A stretch of 64,000 bases of DNA from positions 62,001 through 126,000 of the forward strand of contig JASANH010001726.1 in NCBI GenBank assembly GCA_030248295.1, read 5' to 3'. This DNA comes from Mesodorylaimus sp. YZB2_4. Lineage: Eukaryota > Nematoda > Enoplea > Dorylaimida > Dorylaimidae. A program made the translations under genes and the position numbers. Numbering within the stretch: the stretch's first letter is position 1; the number at the start of each line of letters is the position of its first letter. The notes beneath the pieces were generated by a model. It was not told the origin of the DNA and made no database searches. It worked only from the letters and a program-made list of their open reading frames with translations. Of the stretch, positions 1 to 11,878 are shown piece after piece.

Positions 1-1593
1 TTCTTCGAAATTGAACACACCGGCGTGGTCGTCGTCGAGAATCATGCACGTTGCCGAATAGGGTGCCACTAATTGAGCCAAAGGAGGCGAACCCAATTTG
101 GATGGATCCAATACCAGGCCATCTTTCGTTTTAACTCTTAAATTTTCTAAATGAATATAAAAATGTTCATCTTCTTCAAAAACGTCATCGTCGATAATTT
201 CGATGGGGATTTGTAATTGTAATATATTAGGTGTGAAAGTCAGTGTGCCCTGGGCGGGCATATAATCCGAGTTCGCATTCGCTGTGCCATCCTCTGTGCG
301 ATAATCGACCATGACAGTCAAATCGTCGGGTCCACCCTCACGGGCTACGTTTGCCGTAAATGTGCCTACGTTTTCCAAAACTGTATAATGTCCTGGATTG
401 AAAAAAACGCGACAAGTACGTTTTCTTGCTATTTCTTCTTCCATTTCGGCTTCGGTTTTATGTTTGTGAGGCAACACTTTATCCAAACGTTTCTTCACAA
501 TGTTGCCACCACCACCGATCATTTTTCTCGTTGCTGCTACTCGATAAAATGCACGGCTCTTTTTTGCTCTTGACAACATTTCATATTCAGCCATTTGTTG
601 TAACGCAGCTAAATCGCTATTTGGATGTTTTTTACGTAAATCGCGTAAAATTTCCAAATATTCTTGTCTGTGACGTTCATATTCGGCCATTGCTGGATCC
701 ACTGGCGCGCGACTGCCGCCCGCTTCGGCCGTTGCTAACAACTGATTATTGGCTCCATCGATAGCGGCCTTGCTAGATCTTCGTAATTCCAATTCCGTCT
801 CACCTTCGCCTTGTTTCTCGCCACCGACCAACACGCCTCGATGATCGCGTCGATATTTTTTGGATATGTATTTATAAACCAATAATTTCCTGTCAGCAAT
901 CCACGCCATGACGACGGTCAGAGGGAAAAAGAGGAAAGTAAGCAGTCCTTCCCACCAATCCACTTGATTCGGTGTGATGACGGCTAAAATTAAATATAAC
1001 CAAACGTAGGCGAAAATACTCCACGTAGCTGTGATAAAAAAAACGCGTAAATGCTTTTGCCGACGCGTTTGAGGTGATGGAATTACGTAAACGCAAATTG
1101 CAATGATCATAAACAGATTAAACGCTGCTGAGCCAACGATCGTATTCGGACCTAATTCACCAGCTTCGAAACGATTTCCGCATACTTCGATGATGGACAA
1201 TAAAATTTCGGGTGCACTCGAACCTAATGCCATCAAAGTTAAATTTGAAACTGTTTCATTCCATACTTTTATTGTAAAACTATATTTTTCACCAGTCGGT
1301 TTTGTGACTTTGATCACACGTTCTTGCGATGTAATCACTTCAATAGCGGCCATAAATCGATCGGCTAGGACGCTAACACCCAAGAAAAGGTAGGCTAATG
1401 ATAAAAAATATATAACCGCTCGACCGATCTTATCACCGAGAGCCAAATTTTCAGTTGGTCTCCACATAGGCACTATTAATCCATCTTTGCATTTTACTAA
1501 TTCGCCAGAACAATTACTTGCTTTTGTGCAAGTGAAATAAAAATTTTGTAAAATTATCAAAATTAAAATCGATGAAAATGGTTTTCTGATCAT
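1..1593 (-). CDS. Na+/Ca2+ exchanger (NCX/Calx family), N-terminal half, runs off the window
   Basis: Plasma-membrane antiporter that exchanges Na+ for Ca2+. The minus strand is open for 531 codons from ATG 1593 to the window edge. Residues 1-28 look like a signal peptide and membrane spans follow. The alpha-1 repeat (about 115-165) contains TLMALGSSAPEILLS and GPNTIVGSAAFNLF, the ion-binding signature. An XIP-like basic stretch KLLVYKYISKKYRRDHRG (about 236-253) opens the cytosolic loop. Calx-beta domain CBD1 (about 395-525) has FFNPGHYTVLEN, DYRTEDGTA, EIIDDDVFEEDEHF and ends in MILDDDHAGVF, all typical of the Ca2+ sensor. CBD2 and the alpha-2 repeat must lie beyond base 1. An in-frame stop upstream with no intervening ATG supports this start unless a further 5' exon exists. 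Family members are about 900 residues. One 1.6-kb exon for this half resembles the large early NCX exon of vertebrates. Confidence 0.96.
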   Translation of the reverse strand, partial: MIRKPFSSILILIILQNFYFTCTKASNCSGELVKCKDGLIVPMWRPTENLALGDKIGRAVIYFLSLAYLFLGVSVLADRFMAAIEVITSQERVIKVTKPTGEKYSFTIKVWNETVSNLTLMALGSSAPEILLSIIEVCGNRFEAGELGPNTIVGSAAFNLFMIIAICVYVIPSPQTRRQKHLRVFFITATWSIFAYVWLYLILAVITPNQVDWWEGLLTFLFFPLTVVMAWIADRKLLVYKYISKKYRRDHRGVLVGGEKQGEGETELELRRSSKAAIDGANNQLLATAEAGGSRAPVDPAMAEYERHRQEYLEILRDLRKKHPNSDLAALQQMAEYEMLSRAKKSRAFYRVAATRKMIGGGGNIVKKRLDKVLPHKHKTEAEMEEEIARKRTCRVFFNPGHYTVLENVGTFTANVAREGGPDDLTVMVDYRTEDGTANANSDYMPAQGTLTFTPNILQLQIPIEIIDDDVFEEDEHFYIHLENLRVKTKDGLVLDPSKLGSPPLAQLVAPYSATCMILDDDHAGVFNFEE

Positions 1594-3310
1594 GTTGGAC
1601 CTGATGATATTATGCCTCAAAACGTGGACCCTCTGTCATGCACCAACCGGGTACTCAAGGCCGTTGTGACGATTTGTGTATGCGGTCCTAAAATGAAAAT
1701 ATTTGGGCGTCAGTTGAACAGAATGGCATCGAAGCTGGACTAGTACAGAATAAATGTGATGGATGGTCTGGTCTGGCCTTTGAGTTAAACGGAGTTTAGA
1801 AGTGGAATAACATCGAAGCTAATGGAGGACTAGCTAGTTATTGAAAATGATAAATTCGATGAGAATCGAGTTCGTTATAAATTTTTCCCAAATACCTACA
1901 AAGAGTGATTCTTGAAAACGTTTGTGGGCAGAGTTAGGGTGAAAGTGATGAACTGTCAGTCTTGGTTTTATGACGTAGGCAGCGGTCCATGGGAAGGAAT
2001 GAGTAAAATTGAAATTGATGGAAGAAGATTCATAAAACTAAGCTCTAGAGAATAAAGAATAGGATTGGCAATTGTATTCAATTGGCTGGCGGGGTAAAAA
2101 TATTTTGAAGCAGAAGTCTTTTGAAATGTTCTGAATAATGAGGTGCATAAAAAAGTCTAGCGCGAATTTTTTGACTAAAAAGGCCTTTGTCTTTTGAATC
2201 AGAGAAAAAGAATAGCCACGTAGGTGATTCAATTCGTTACGACGAATGCTCATTAACTAATGGCCGCGAAGATCTTGACAAGAAAAAGTAACCGAGCGAA
2301 GACTCTTGAGATTATGCTGCGTAATCTTGAAGACAGAGCTATCTGAATCGATAATTCCAATCGGGCGTAGAAGCAAGATTAATTTAGAGACTTAGCAAAA
2401 GAAGATTGAGACACTTTGCTCGATTAAAGATTTAGAGATTCCAGTAGAAGGAAATCTGTTATTGGCAAAATTCCAAGTAACATCACCTCGGCAATTACAA
2501 TACGCTTAGCGAACCAGAATCGAATAAGGCACAAAGTCTAACAAACGCGGCTCCTCTTCGCTCTGGACTCATTCAGCCGTTACAAAACGGCCGTCGCCAT
2601 GGCCACGTCCAGGCTAGGAAGCACAAACGAGTCAGGAATCTTAACACTTCTACTGGTCGAACCAAAACATGCCTGCTGGTCGAGCTTACCGTTAGACTAG
2701 CCAGCTTTCTCTACCAGAATGTGTTTCGTGCCTGGTTTTTTCCTAATCAAATTTCTCCCTCTGTCCTTTAGTTTTGCTAAACTAAACTCATGGTATCGTT
2801 GGCCCAAACACGAAACGAAACCTGGAAGTGGCGAGATGGGCCAGGTTCTTATCGACTATGCGGCCGGAAACGGCGGGCTTCGATTGCCTAATGCACGCAG
2901 CGCAGGCAAGCGAGTGGGCAACCTGGAGACAAGCGTAGCTAAGAGATACACCTGGTCGAGCCGAGAGAGAATAAGGATTGTAACAAGAAATACACGCCTC
3001 GCTTTAAACACATATAAAAAAGATTGAGTGTCTAAAACAGATAAAACCAATTTAAAAAGAAGAATTCTTTCTCTATCCTACAGCTTAAGTGTGTTTAAAC
3101 TATTGCAGGGTGCTCGACGAAGGCAAAAACGTCTTTCCCTTGAAATGAACGTACTGACTGTAAGTCCTTGGAGTATGGCTGAAAAAATAGAAAGCGGTCT
3201 GCGCAAAGAAAGTGAAATTGGAAGAAGTAAGCTGGCGAGAAAAATGTAAAGACTGCGTCCAAATGAGAGCTGGTCTAATTTTTTACGTCAGAGTCAACTG
3301 TGACGACTAA
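1594..3310. other. 5' flank of the exchanger gene; no gene seen
   Basis: I see no protein family, RNA gene or clear repeat end here. The short open frames lack splice signals or recognisable domains. The promoter of the exchanger should lie just above 1593, but no clear core element stands out. Confidence 0.5.
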
Positions 3311-3640
3311 GCGGCCGCAATGGTGCAGCGGCTCGGCATTCGTTTCTCCGCATTGCCTGGTAGCGATTGGCTGGACTCGTCCAAGGTTCGATCCCCAGTG
3401 ATGGAGGTCGGTTTGCGAACCATCGCAGACCTCGCTAGGCTGTGCGGGACTCACCCGGTTCCGTCGAGGTGCTCTGAGTGGAGAGACGGAAGCCAGGGTT
3501 CATGGCCCACACTGCCTCCCTCCATCGTCTGAGGGAGCCAGTGTCTTGTCCTGGCTGTCCTCATGTGGAGATGCACCTAATAGGGACCCACAGAGGAACG
3601 CTGCCTAGAACGTTTGACTTGTGGCTGGGCCAAAAAAATA
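3311..3640 (+). repeat. tRNA-derived SINE, family A, copy 1 (best preserved)
   Basis: Begins GCGGCCGCAATGGTGCAGCG. It has a Pol III A box (TGGTGCAGCGG) and, about 70 bases on, a perfect B box (GGTTCGATCCC), then a body of about 250 bases and an A-rich tail ending near 3640. The body holds two related motifs, TCGAGGTGCTCTGAGTGGAG (about 3464) and a looser GTGGAGATGCACCTAATAGG (about 3567). Further copies lie at 15770-16103, 26404-26690, 41255-41660 and 49690-50065. Confidence 0.85.
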
Positions 3641-6600
3641 GTTAAAAAACCTATAATGACTAATCATGGTCGCGATGGTGGAAAAAAGTCAAAGTTCACT
3701 AGGGAATCAAAACGCAAACAAGTAACCTGTTACTCATACCACATATCATTAGAATGAAAAATTAGGTTCCAATGAATGCGCATTTGAGACATTGAGTTAA
3801 ACGGAGACACATTTTTTCTCGCTTGACATTAATTCCCCCCTCAGGACCAGCTTTTCGCAAATTAGTCAGTAATAGTAAACAAGCGAAGATAGGCGTGCAG
3901 GACTTCAGTTATCTTTGCTTCCATCTTTCCGCCACTCGCACTTAAAGAAAGATGCCAAAACAAAGGTGGAGAGATGAGAAAAAGAAAAAGTTTGAATTTT
4001 CTTCACTCGATGACTTCCTACGTATCGTCTAGTCTGTGCGGTCGCTTCTAGTGCTAGCGAGGGCACAAAGCGCGATAGCAAGGCTCTGGGAAGCTAGCGC
4101 GCGTAAAAAGTAAAGGCGCAAAACGTGAAGATGAGCAAAGAAACGGCGTCATTGCGATAAGTAAGCTAAACACGATCCTCAGCGGGGGCTTAGCTGCTTC
4201 TGTTAGCTGCGAATCTTGGTGCGTGCACGGCTTTTCTCGAAGGATTCGCCGCGACTGGTCGTTTTGAGTACCTTGCTTGTATAATAGAATCCAGTCGTAA
4301 AGCAGCTGCCGTCACCCCAGTTTCCGCCGCCTTCGTCCTAAATCCTAGCCCCAAAGACCACCGATGACAGCTGGCGCAAGCCAACCACAAACTGCGCTTA
4401 CCAGACTCGCTAAGAAACAAGGCAACGCGGTTAGTGTCGATTTTGTAAAATGGAAACCTCGATAGCAAAGACCCTTCGCCTTCCTCATTGTTATTCAGGA
4501 TGGACTTTTTCTTCGTTAGCTCCTTCCTCTTCGATCGCCCGATTTAAAATTAGCCATCTAGCTAGGTGCAATTCGTCAATTTCACATTGTGGTGGCATCG
4601 GAGAACTTGCGAGTGCCAAAACAAAGGCAGCCTTGGAGTCATTTCCGAACAGCAGGAAAGCTCTCCCCCCACACTATACCTATAGCAGATAAGAGTTATG
4701 CAAGGCTGCTTTACACTGCAGCCAGGTGCCCACACAAGGGAGTGACAAGCCCTATGATGATGAAGAGCAAAGGCAGTCGCCTTCGAAATGGACGACAGCT
4801 CCCACGCATCCCGTCGGGGTGCACTTGCATCGCGATGACATTACATCTGACAATACATGGACACTAACATTTTGATATTTTTCACATCGCATGACCTGTT
4901 CCTTCACAGAGAGCTATCACCAGCATCTAAAGCAATACCCATTAGCTACCCACGAGCCGACACAAAACAATGGCACGTCCCGTTCTTGTTCTCCTTTTCT
5001 CATGGCCGATACTCTGACACTCGTCAGGCACCCTCATTATCCTCTCTCTCGGATTAAGGCGAAGGAAATTATAGGCGCACATGGAGTTGCGCCTTGCACC
5101 AACGAGTATGGTTTCAAGAAGAAGTGTTGTCAAAAAAGGAAACAGCCACGGAAAAAAAACGACACTTACGCCTTTCGTCGATGAGGATTTCGTTCCCTCG
5201 CAATGTGTGTTGGCATAGAACGCAGCGTAAAGTGTGCTATTGAACAATGAGTTCCTACTCAACGATGAACATATATGGGCAGTCGTAAAAGTCTATATCC
5301 TCTTTGCCAGCTACTGTTCACTGGGGCACTAGCGCGCAACTGGGCGTTTGGTAGACGAATCGATAAAATAATGAAAAACTACTCTTTGCCCACAGTTGGA
5401 GTGTCTTGCGCGAATAACGAATGGACTAGCGTCTTCGCGTTGACACCCGCTTTCCAGTTGCGAATCGAAGACGATGCCGACTGACGACCGCCTTCGTTGT
5501 TTGCACCCCCTCCATATTCCTTACTAACACCAATTAGGGAAACCTACACCCGCATACTTAAATTTTATGAGCTAGATTCTGGTGTTTTCGTCAAATGATT
5601 TCAGAAAAACCAGTAGATAAATGTTAAAAAGGGATAGTTCAGATGCAATGAGGTTGAGAAAAGTAGCTCTCGATATTTCCCAACAAGGGACAGGCAATTA
5701 GGGAAAATTGAGGAACATTTGTCGAGTTAAAAAAAGAAACTGTTTGACATTTATTGCGTGGCTTGTCTTTCAAGCGTGTGAAAACAAATAAAAAAGTTTC
5801 TGACAGAATTCATGAAACACAGGTGCGAGTCTAGGTATGTCGAGTTACATAGCTGCACTCCTCTCCCGAAAAAAGGAAACAAATTAAAAAATGGAGATTG
5901 AAAATTTGAAGAGAACAAAGGAAAAAGACGGCAAATGGCAACAATTCGAAATTCGGGCATTATTCAAGCATATCAAAATTCAGGCGAATTTAAGGAGTTT
6001 ATTTTGTAAAAGATGCAACACATGGCTACAGAAATTTACAAAGATATGTCGCAATACGATGCAAAAACAAGATTTTACCTGCACAAAATTACAGTATCCC
6101 AAACATTGGTATAATGCACGGGAGACGATGCCACAATAAAGTGCACGCGGGGCGGAGGCCAAGGTGTTCAAGAGGGAAGAAGAAGCAGTTTGAAAGATTA
6201 TTTTTGGTTCCTCAAATCTGGTCGCTTGACTAGGAATTGTCGAAACGTCAAAGCGCTTTGACACTCATGCACCAGCTAGCTGGCCTAAAGTATATTCCAC
6301 GTAGCGGCCACTCACTCACTAGTCGATTGTTGACAAATGCTTGGCCGACTCGAGTATTAGAAAGCAAGCGTCGAGTGAGTACGCATACTCGGTCCAGTTT
6401 TATCTTCTACTTTATTCCCAACCGTTCTTCATATTCTCGAGGCAGAGAATCATTTTAGATACGCAATGCCGCCCGTCATCCACAAACCGACTGTACAGTT
6501 TACCTGCGCAAACGTGTTTCTCAATTTTCATTGCCACAAGGAGAAACTGTCACAACGTGGCCCGGTTAATAGTATTGATGAGTCAAGCCTTTTTTGGTTG

Positions 6601-9600
6601 CCCGAATGAATGAATGGAAAATTCAAATCACAAAGGCTCGACTGTGGATTCATTGAGGAAAGTACCGAGGAGACGATGAAAAGAACTTATTTTACAAAAT
6701 TCCTGGGGCTTTTAGTACTTTGGTCGTTTACTATGAGTGTCTTTTAAATACAATTTGCATGTTTGTACAGGAAAGTCGGCCGATAAATTGAAGAACTTCA
6801 ACCGTAAAGTCACGAATGTCGTATTTCTTAATGCTGTACATATGCTAAAAAGAGCACAGCATGGCTGAAAAATACAGTATTTGGCGCATCTATGCAACTT
6901 GCGATGCACTGGTGTAACAGTAAAATCAGTCACCCAGTTACATCTTTGAAGTGTTAAAATATTTTAAGGCCTGCAGATACCCACGCTTGTGCGTATAAAG
7001 AGTGACATACTTTGTCACAATGCGTAAAAAGCTAACTTGATTGCACGGCAATTGCTTTTCCTTCTGTCACACTTTTAAATTGATAATTTGAATGTGCATT
7101 TCCCGCTCTTTTCATGCAGCTTAGTTGTCAACCTACGACTCCATCGAAGAGACGAAGAGATTTACGCAGATATTGATCATGCGTGAAATCCAGCTCCCTT
7201 CCTCCAAAAAGCAGCCATTTCATTTCGATCGTGCAGCCGTTAAAAATTGAAGCTATGAAAAAGCAGCAAGTTTGAGTTTCTGGTGGTCATAAATCATTCA
7301 TCGTCAAAGCTGACACCAAAAAAAGGAGTTTTGAAATAGAAATCTGGCGACAGCTTGTTCGATTCCTAAATAAATGTTCTAAGCACTAAAGTCTATCACC
7401 TCTCTCAAAAAACTGATGGTGTTAAAAGATGATGCGGCGAAATTCAATTTTTCGAGAAAACTGGAAAACAAAAAAAATCGAAGTGTGACGGAAGGTCCTA
7501 CGTTTTTTTGGAGATTATTGATGACCCAATTTTAACGAACCCTTTCAAAAACTGCAGTAGATGTTTTTGATTAGCCGAAAACGTGTGAAAAACAGAAAAA
7601 TCCTTGGGAGATGGGAAGACTCGACTTCTTAAGCCACTCTAATTCGACTCGCCACACTGTTCGTTTATGCTGTACTTTTTGCGAAAATTGGTTTTAAAAA
7701 CGCGAAATTTTTTTTGAAAATACTGGATAAGGGAAGATGAGCATCGATGCTTGCAAGCAATATCGGAGTGAAAAAATTTTTCGTACCACGATATTTTCGC
7801 GAACATCTGAATTTTTCAAGTTTGGCTCTTCACGACTTTTGTAAAAATTTTTAGTATATACTGTTAAACGAGCGTGACTCAGCTGTGACGTCAAAGATCC
7901 TAGCGGGAAAAGTGACAGCTGTTTCAGCAGAAGACGGACGCCAGTCTTGTCAGCGATAAAGCATTTCTAGCGCAAAAAAACAGATGATATTGTTGAGGTA
8001 CAGTATCATAGATTACAAACAGCAAGACTTTAACTTATCCCATTCATCAAAATATGTTTGGACAAAATGGAGAGAAGGTAACTGACAGAGAGCACTAGTA
8101 GAATGCACAGCAGAAATGATGGAAAAACCCACTGCACAAAGAGATACCTGGAGCACAATATTCGCTAGGGCTGGATCCTACGAGGCATAGCAAGAAGTCG
8201 TCATGGACCAGAAGTCTGTACTCGTCACTTTGGGAACTGGTGACTTGTATCTCGGTGCATACATGTGGGACACAAAGGATTCAAACCAGCTCATTCAAAT
8301 TGTAGGAAGCCCCATCGATCTTTTTCACACATGCCGCAACCCTTAGCTTGACACTCGCAATGTCGTCGTCATTCGCTAGTCACCCTGCTCCACCCACTCT
8401 CCGCCCGCAGCAATGCAGTTACCATCGATTGGGTGGGTACACTGTACAGTATGTTTGTGGTGTCCAGCTTGTCTATTATTTGTTGACTATATTTATTCCA
8501 TTTCGTATATCCCATGGATTTTTACCCTTGAGAAGAATCGAATTTCTTTCTTCAAAATCGGTGTTCAGATTGAGAGCCATCGAGGGCACTCTGAATTGCA
8601 AATTTGGAGAGTCGAATAAGTTGTAGCCCAAAAATTTCAGTTTTGATGATAAATATCACCCAAGACAATCCCCCGCTCGCACCCAGAATCAAAACTTTCA
8701 TTGACTTTGGGAGTGTGAATTCTGTCGAGCTCTGTGCCCTCCATAATCTGGGACAAAATCTGTTGGCGCTTTGTTTTTTTCAATCCGATGTGCGTGTCAG
8801 TATGGCATCGGCATCGCCATCACGCATGACCCGTGAGCAAATGCAATGAAATTTTATCTCTCCGTTTTTGGCTGTTTAAAGAGTGAAACGCAAAACTCAA
8901 ATAGCTTCAACGAAACACTTGGAGAGGGATATAATCCTCAGTTGTCGTCACCCTGGAGCAATAGGTATTTGGGGGATCTAAGCGAGGGGTGTTCTAAGGG
9001 TTTTTAATGATCCAGCTTATCCAAGAATGCATGGCTTATTATTACGTCACTCAAAAAAGGCCACTGCAGTCGATTTTTTTAAAATTCCAAGGGCTAACCA
9101 TACCCCCTGACAAATCATTATTTGCACCTGCACCAGTCCATCGCTCTCAGGAAGACGAAAATGCTGTGAAATTTAAGTACGCGCCAACCAGCCTGTCAGC
9201 ACGCAGGTTCATGCTGGGATGGAGATGACCCAAAAAACTAATCACTATGAATAGAAGGCTATATTATTGATGCTCTTTTTACGATTAGATCCTGTGAAAA
9301 GAAAAAATCGAAATTTTAACAGATAGTTGAAAGAAGCTTCGCGGCGCTCAAAGCTTGGAGAAACGTCTCTTGCAACGGTTCGTGGGATAATCTGAGCTCA
9401 CAGGCATCATAGGTCGGCATCAGATTCAATGTTTATTCTTCCTCGCCACTTTATTTATATATATGATTCAAAATAAATGCTTTCCGTTTATCATAAACGT
9501 GAATTCCAGGCAGCCGTGTGGCATTCCCGCGCACACATGTCCAGTCAAACACAAGCCTGACTGTGGAGAGGCTGTTCGGCGCAAATTCAAATTTTACAGC

Positions 9601-10441
9601 ATTTTCAGGTTCCTGAGAGCGAGGCATGGGCTGGGTGCAAGAGTCAGGGTGTCCAAATGATTTGTCAGAGGATATATTTAGTTTGCCCTTGAAGCATGAA
9701 AAATTGATTTCAGTGCCTACTTACCTTATAAAAAGGTCTCTTTTCGTGAATGCTGCTATAAAAACAGTGCCGGAAGTTTGAGGGTGTGCTTATTCTAGTT
9801 TATAATCTGCAGCCGTCTGGAATCTTATAATCATTCAATCTAGGCCACCCCATCTAGTGTTTCCTGTAAGTGGAGTCCTGGCGGCCCTGGCGATGCTGCC
9901 TTCTAGTCCTTCTTTGTCGTCTAGAAGATTTTTCCAGGCAGTCTGTCTTTTGGTCTGTTTCTGGTGCGGTCACCCAGCAGGTGTTGTGTTAGAGCAAGCG
10001 ACACGTGCGACCTTCGCTCATGTGCTGGCGATTTCGGGCTGATCTTCCAAGCGAGCGGTCTAAGGTCTTTAATAGCCCGAACCTGTAAGAAATGCTTATT
10101 CCTGCTGAATATCGATCACTAAGTCACCCAATCCTACAACCCTTCAAGCGAGTATACCGCGCCTCCTAAGGGTGCCTGCAACTGTTCTGTGCACATACAC
10201 TAGCCTGGCAAATTGTCGAATGCACCCGGTCCTAGATGACCAAGCTGGCGAACAGTTCCACTGTCGATGGCGCAGTACAGACTCAGTCAACACTAGAGGA
10301 TCCTTTATGAAGAACAACAATGCACGACGATGTCCCAGAAGTCCTAGAACTTACCCACAGACAAATCCGCAAACAAACCAAGTATCTGCCCCGGAGTCAA
10401 CTCCTGGACTCTCCAGTATTGTAGTGGGTGGCCAGTTAAAG
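3641..10441. other. long gene-poor intergenic stretch
   Basis: No conserved protein, splice-linked exon set, tRNA or transposase could be supported in these 6.8 kb. The scattered 60-100 codon frames overlap in both strands, look random in composition and lack domain motifs. Old unrecognised repeats are likely but I see no matched ends. Confidence 0.45.
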
Positions 10442-11005
10442 CTATAATAGCACTGGGGGTAATCTTGAAGAAGGTGGGAGTGCTGTGATATGCAGTCCCC
10501 ATGTAAAATAAGGTTAGCATACTTCATTTTGCTCAGATCCGTATCATGATTTTAAAAAATGCGGTAATCGATTTTTTGGAGAAAGTTGAATAGCACGCAC
10601 TTCTTGCCGTTGAGCCGTTACAGTTCCAACAAAAAATGGGAGCGCTAGCATATGTAAACATATGCCACACTATTGTTGACCAAGATATATTCGGCCAAAG
10701 CGCTACTTTCTTTCAAAAGTCAAGTACGTTGTAAAATCTTAGAGAAACTAAAAAAGTTGCTCCCACCAATTTTTTTACTAATGCCAATGAAAATCGTTGC
10801 GGTCACAGTACTCTGCTATCCTGCGCATCAGAGGCAAAAGCGCGCGAAGTGCGTGCAATTCAACTTTCTCTGAAAATTCCATTTTCGCTTTTTTCAAAAT
10901 AATGATACGGATCTGATCAAAATGAAGAATGCTAACCTTATATTACATGGGACTGCATATCACAGCACTCTCACCTTCTTCAAGATTGCCTCCGTGCTAC
11001 TATAG
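10442..11005. mobile_element. non-autonomous DNA element with about 125-bp terminal inverted repeats, copy 1
   Basis: The left end (CTATAATAGCACTGG) and the reverse complement of the right end (CTATAGTAGCACGGA) match imperfectly for about 125 bases, including the shared words GTGCTGTGATATGCAGTCCC and CAGATCCGTATCAT. TA dinucleotides at both ends would suit a Tc1/mariner-type insertion. No transposase is encoded. A larger, inverted relative lies at 46908-47777. Confidence 0.75.
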
Positions 11006-11878
11006 TTTCAAGGCAACCAGATACGCTACTTTCTCCACAGGCCAAATACACCTACTGCAGAATGAACCAAAGGAACCGACGGCCGCAGATGCTAATCGAA
11101 GTCCCTGGCCAGCACCCGGCTCGCCCCCACACCTCTGCCAATAGGGAGGACAAATACGAAGGGTGGCTCCCCACAAATTCAGAATAACAGATGGAAAGAA
11201 TCGACTGGGAACAAGCCCCAATCTCTCCCGGCAGCCTGTTCTCATACTGCCCTGGCTCCTCCTTACCGAGCTTACTGCCCGAAGCCACAACCCCCAAGAG
11301 TTCCAGGCGTCCCCCCCCCCAAGCGGCAATGGTCACAACACAGGGTGACGTTTCACCCATGGGCTAAGTCAAAAGACCCGGTTGGCTGCCCTGGCGCAAA
11401 AGCTCCACCAGTCACTCCATCCTATAATACAGACAGAAAAAGTCTTACTAAAGTATTTTGGTCTCTTTGGTTTGTTTGCTCGCGTAGACCCGATGCTCTT
11501 GCTACATGCTAGCTCAAACCTACAAGGTTTTTCACTATCACTGGCCATGAGATGAATAGCTCGCGCATGCGGCGGGTCTTAAAAGACATCCAAGGCTAGA
11601 AACTGATGAAGGTGTGTTGTGCCCTCAAGAATTGATCTGAACTAAACACTGTTTGCTGAACCAGTTCACTGAGGTGGGGATACATTTGACATAGATCGAA
11701 ACGGCGACGACAAGAACTGTAGATAAGCAATTGCATGGGCATACACTAGCTTGTCTGAAGGAGCAGGTGACAGCAAGAGCGGGGAGTACGGGGACATGAA
11801 AGCCACACTAACATTGAGAGAATGTTAGTGTGTCCACCGAAGTAACAGCACTTTTCAGCTCGCTGTACTTCTAGTAGA
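11006..11878. other. 3' flank of GMP reductase
   Basis: A short C run lies near 11315. A perfect 12-bp stem with a 5-base loop at 804-832 of this kilobase is listed separately. No other gene is visible. Confidence 0.4.
11804..11832 (-). promoter_or_regulatory. perfect hairpin in the GMP reductase 3' flank
   Basis: CACACTAACATT (11804-11815) pairs perfectly with AATGTTAGTGTG (11821-11832) around a 5-base loop. It starts 47 bases after the stop codon of the minus-strand gene, so it would lie in the 3' UTR if the transcript extends that far. Its role is unknown. It could be a structural mRNA element or a small repeat scar. Confidence 0.45.

Noticed and set aside
11000-11360. Two overlapping minus-strand frames of over 100 codons upstream of GMP reductase's 3' end
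   Set aside because: Overlap in different frames, no domain, and extend into a TIR element; no splice support.
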